A stretch of 5,552 nucleotides of DNA from an uncultured Alistipes sp. Its GTDB lineage: Bacteria; Bacteroidota; Bacteroidia; Bacteroidales; Rikenellaceae. The stretch lies in contig CAAGKW010000289.1 in the NCBI GenBank assembly GCA_900770585.1, positions 1 to 5,552 of the forward strand, given 5' to 3'. A program made the translations under genes and the position numbers. The notes under the pieces were generated by a model, which was not told where the DNA came from, did not search any database, and saw only the letters and a program-made list of their open reading frames with translations. This document shows, in pieces, positions 5,231 through 5,552 of this stretch (positions are counted from its first letter, which is position 1; every line of letters begins with the position of its first letter).

Positions 5231-5552
5231 TTACTTACCGCGCTGCTGCTCAGCTGCTGCACCACGCGAAGCACGAGTTACACGTACTGCGCAAACTGCG
5301 GTGGTAGCGGGAGTCAACATAGTCAGGTTCTCGTACTGCAAGTCGCCAACGAAGATCGACTTACCAACGCCGAGCGAAGTGATGTCGATAACCAACTCAT
5401 CGGGCAGGTTCTCGAGCATACCGCTAACGCGAATCTTACGCTTGCTCAGAACGAGCTTACCGCCGGCCTTAACGCCCTCCGAGTTACCGGTCAGACGTAC
5501 GGGAACGTCGATAGCAACGGGCTTACCCTCCTGTACGCGGTAGAAATCGATG
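5231..5552 (-). CDS. rplY: Large-subunit ribosomal protein bL25, Ctc/TL5 form, C-terminal part (5' end outside window)
   Basis: An open frame enters from the right edge (first full codon at 5551-5549) and ends at TAA 5233-5231, giving 106 residues. The visible part, from [20 protein letters not shown] through [20 protein letters not shown] to [20 protein letters not shown], is the C-terminal beta domain of the long (Ctc/TL5) form of bL25. The N-terminal 5S rRNA-binding domain should lie beyond the edge, since full proteins are about 190-220 residues. The tail [12 protein letters not shown] is low-complexity and probably flexible. The open frame continues upstream of an internal ATG at 5419, which is not the start because conserved residues precede it. 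It leads the bL25-pth-rnhB set; pth starts 38 bp later, and no terminator is seen in that gap. Confidence 0.93.
   Translation of the reverse strand, partial: IDFYRVQEGKPVAIDVPVRLTGNSEGVKAGGKLVLSKRKIRVSGMLENLPDELVIDITSLGVGKSIFVGDLQYENLTMLTPATTAVCAVRVTRASRGAAAEQQRGK

Noticed and set aside
1..5552. CRISPR arrays, tRNA or rRNA genes, insertion sequences, phage or defence genes
   Set aside because: I looked on both strands and saw none; the window is uptake and housekeeping genes only.

Overview
The window looks like a piece of a Bacteroidota chromosome, most likely order Bacteroidales. The evidence is two TonB-dependent outer-membrane receptors, two promoters of the Bacteroidota type (TTTG, about 20 bp, TAnnTTTG), little Shine-Dalgarno signal before the genes, and a bL25(Ctc)-pth gene order. 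The moderate GC content and heavy use of TCG for serine suggest a Rikenellaceae/Alistipes-like genome, but that is an inference and not demonstrated.

Layout. Positions 1-1129 (minus strand) hold the N-terminal 376 codons of a TonB-dependent receptor with a carboxypeptidase-regulatory-like domain and a plug. Its barrel runs off the left edge. Positions 1130-1642 are a divergent intergenic region with one promoter facing each way. The rightward promoter makes a leader carrying a clear TPP (thiamine pyrophosphate) riboswitch at about 1475-1592. Positions 1643-3919 (plus) encode a complete 758-residue TonB-dependent receptor under that riboswitch. A strong hairpin at 3944-3973 separates it from a convergent leftward gene set: bL25/Ctc (partial, right edge), pth (5192-4629, TTG start) and rnhB (4626-3991), tightly packed and probably one operon.

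How the parts work together. The riboswitch ties the plus-strand receptor to thiamine status. When TPP is plentiful it should be shut off, and when TPP is scarce it should be made to import thiamine or a related compound across the outer membrane. No inner-membrane thiamine transporter or thiamine kinase gene is next to it, so its partners must lie elsewhere. The leader after the aptamer contains a sequence that can pair either with the 5' strand of aptamer helix P2 or with the start codon region, which gives a readable model for translational control. The leftward operon is housekeeping: a 5S rRNA-binding ribosomal protein, peptidyl-tRNA hydrolase and RNase HII. Most of the window is well understood. 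The parts most worth a second look are the riboswitch expression platform, a terminator-like perfect inverted repeat inside pth, and a beta-clamp-like C-terminal tail on RNase HII.
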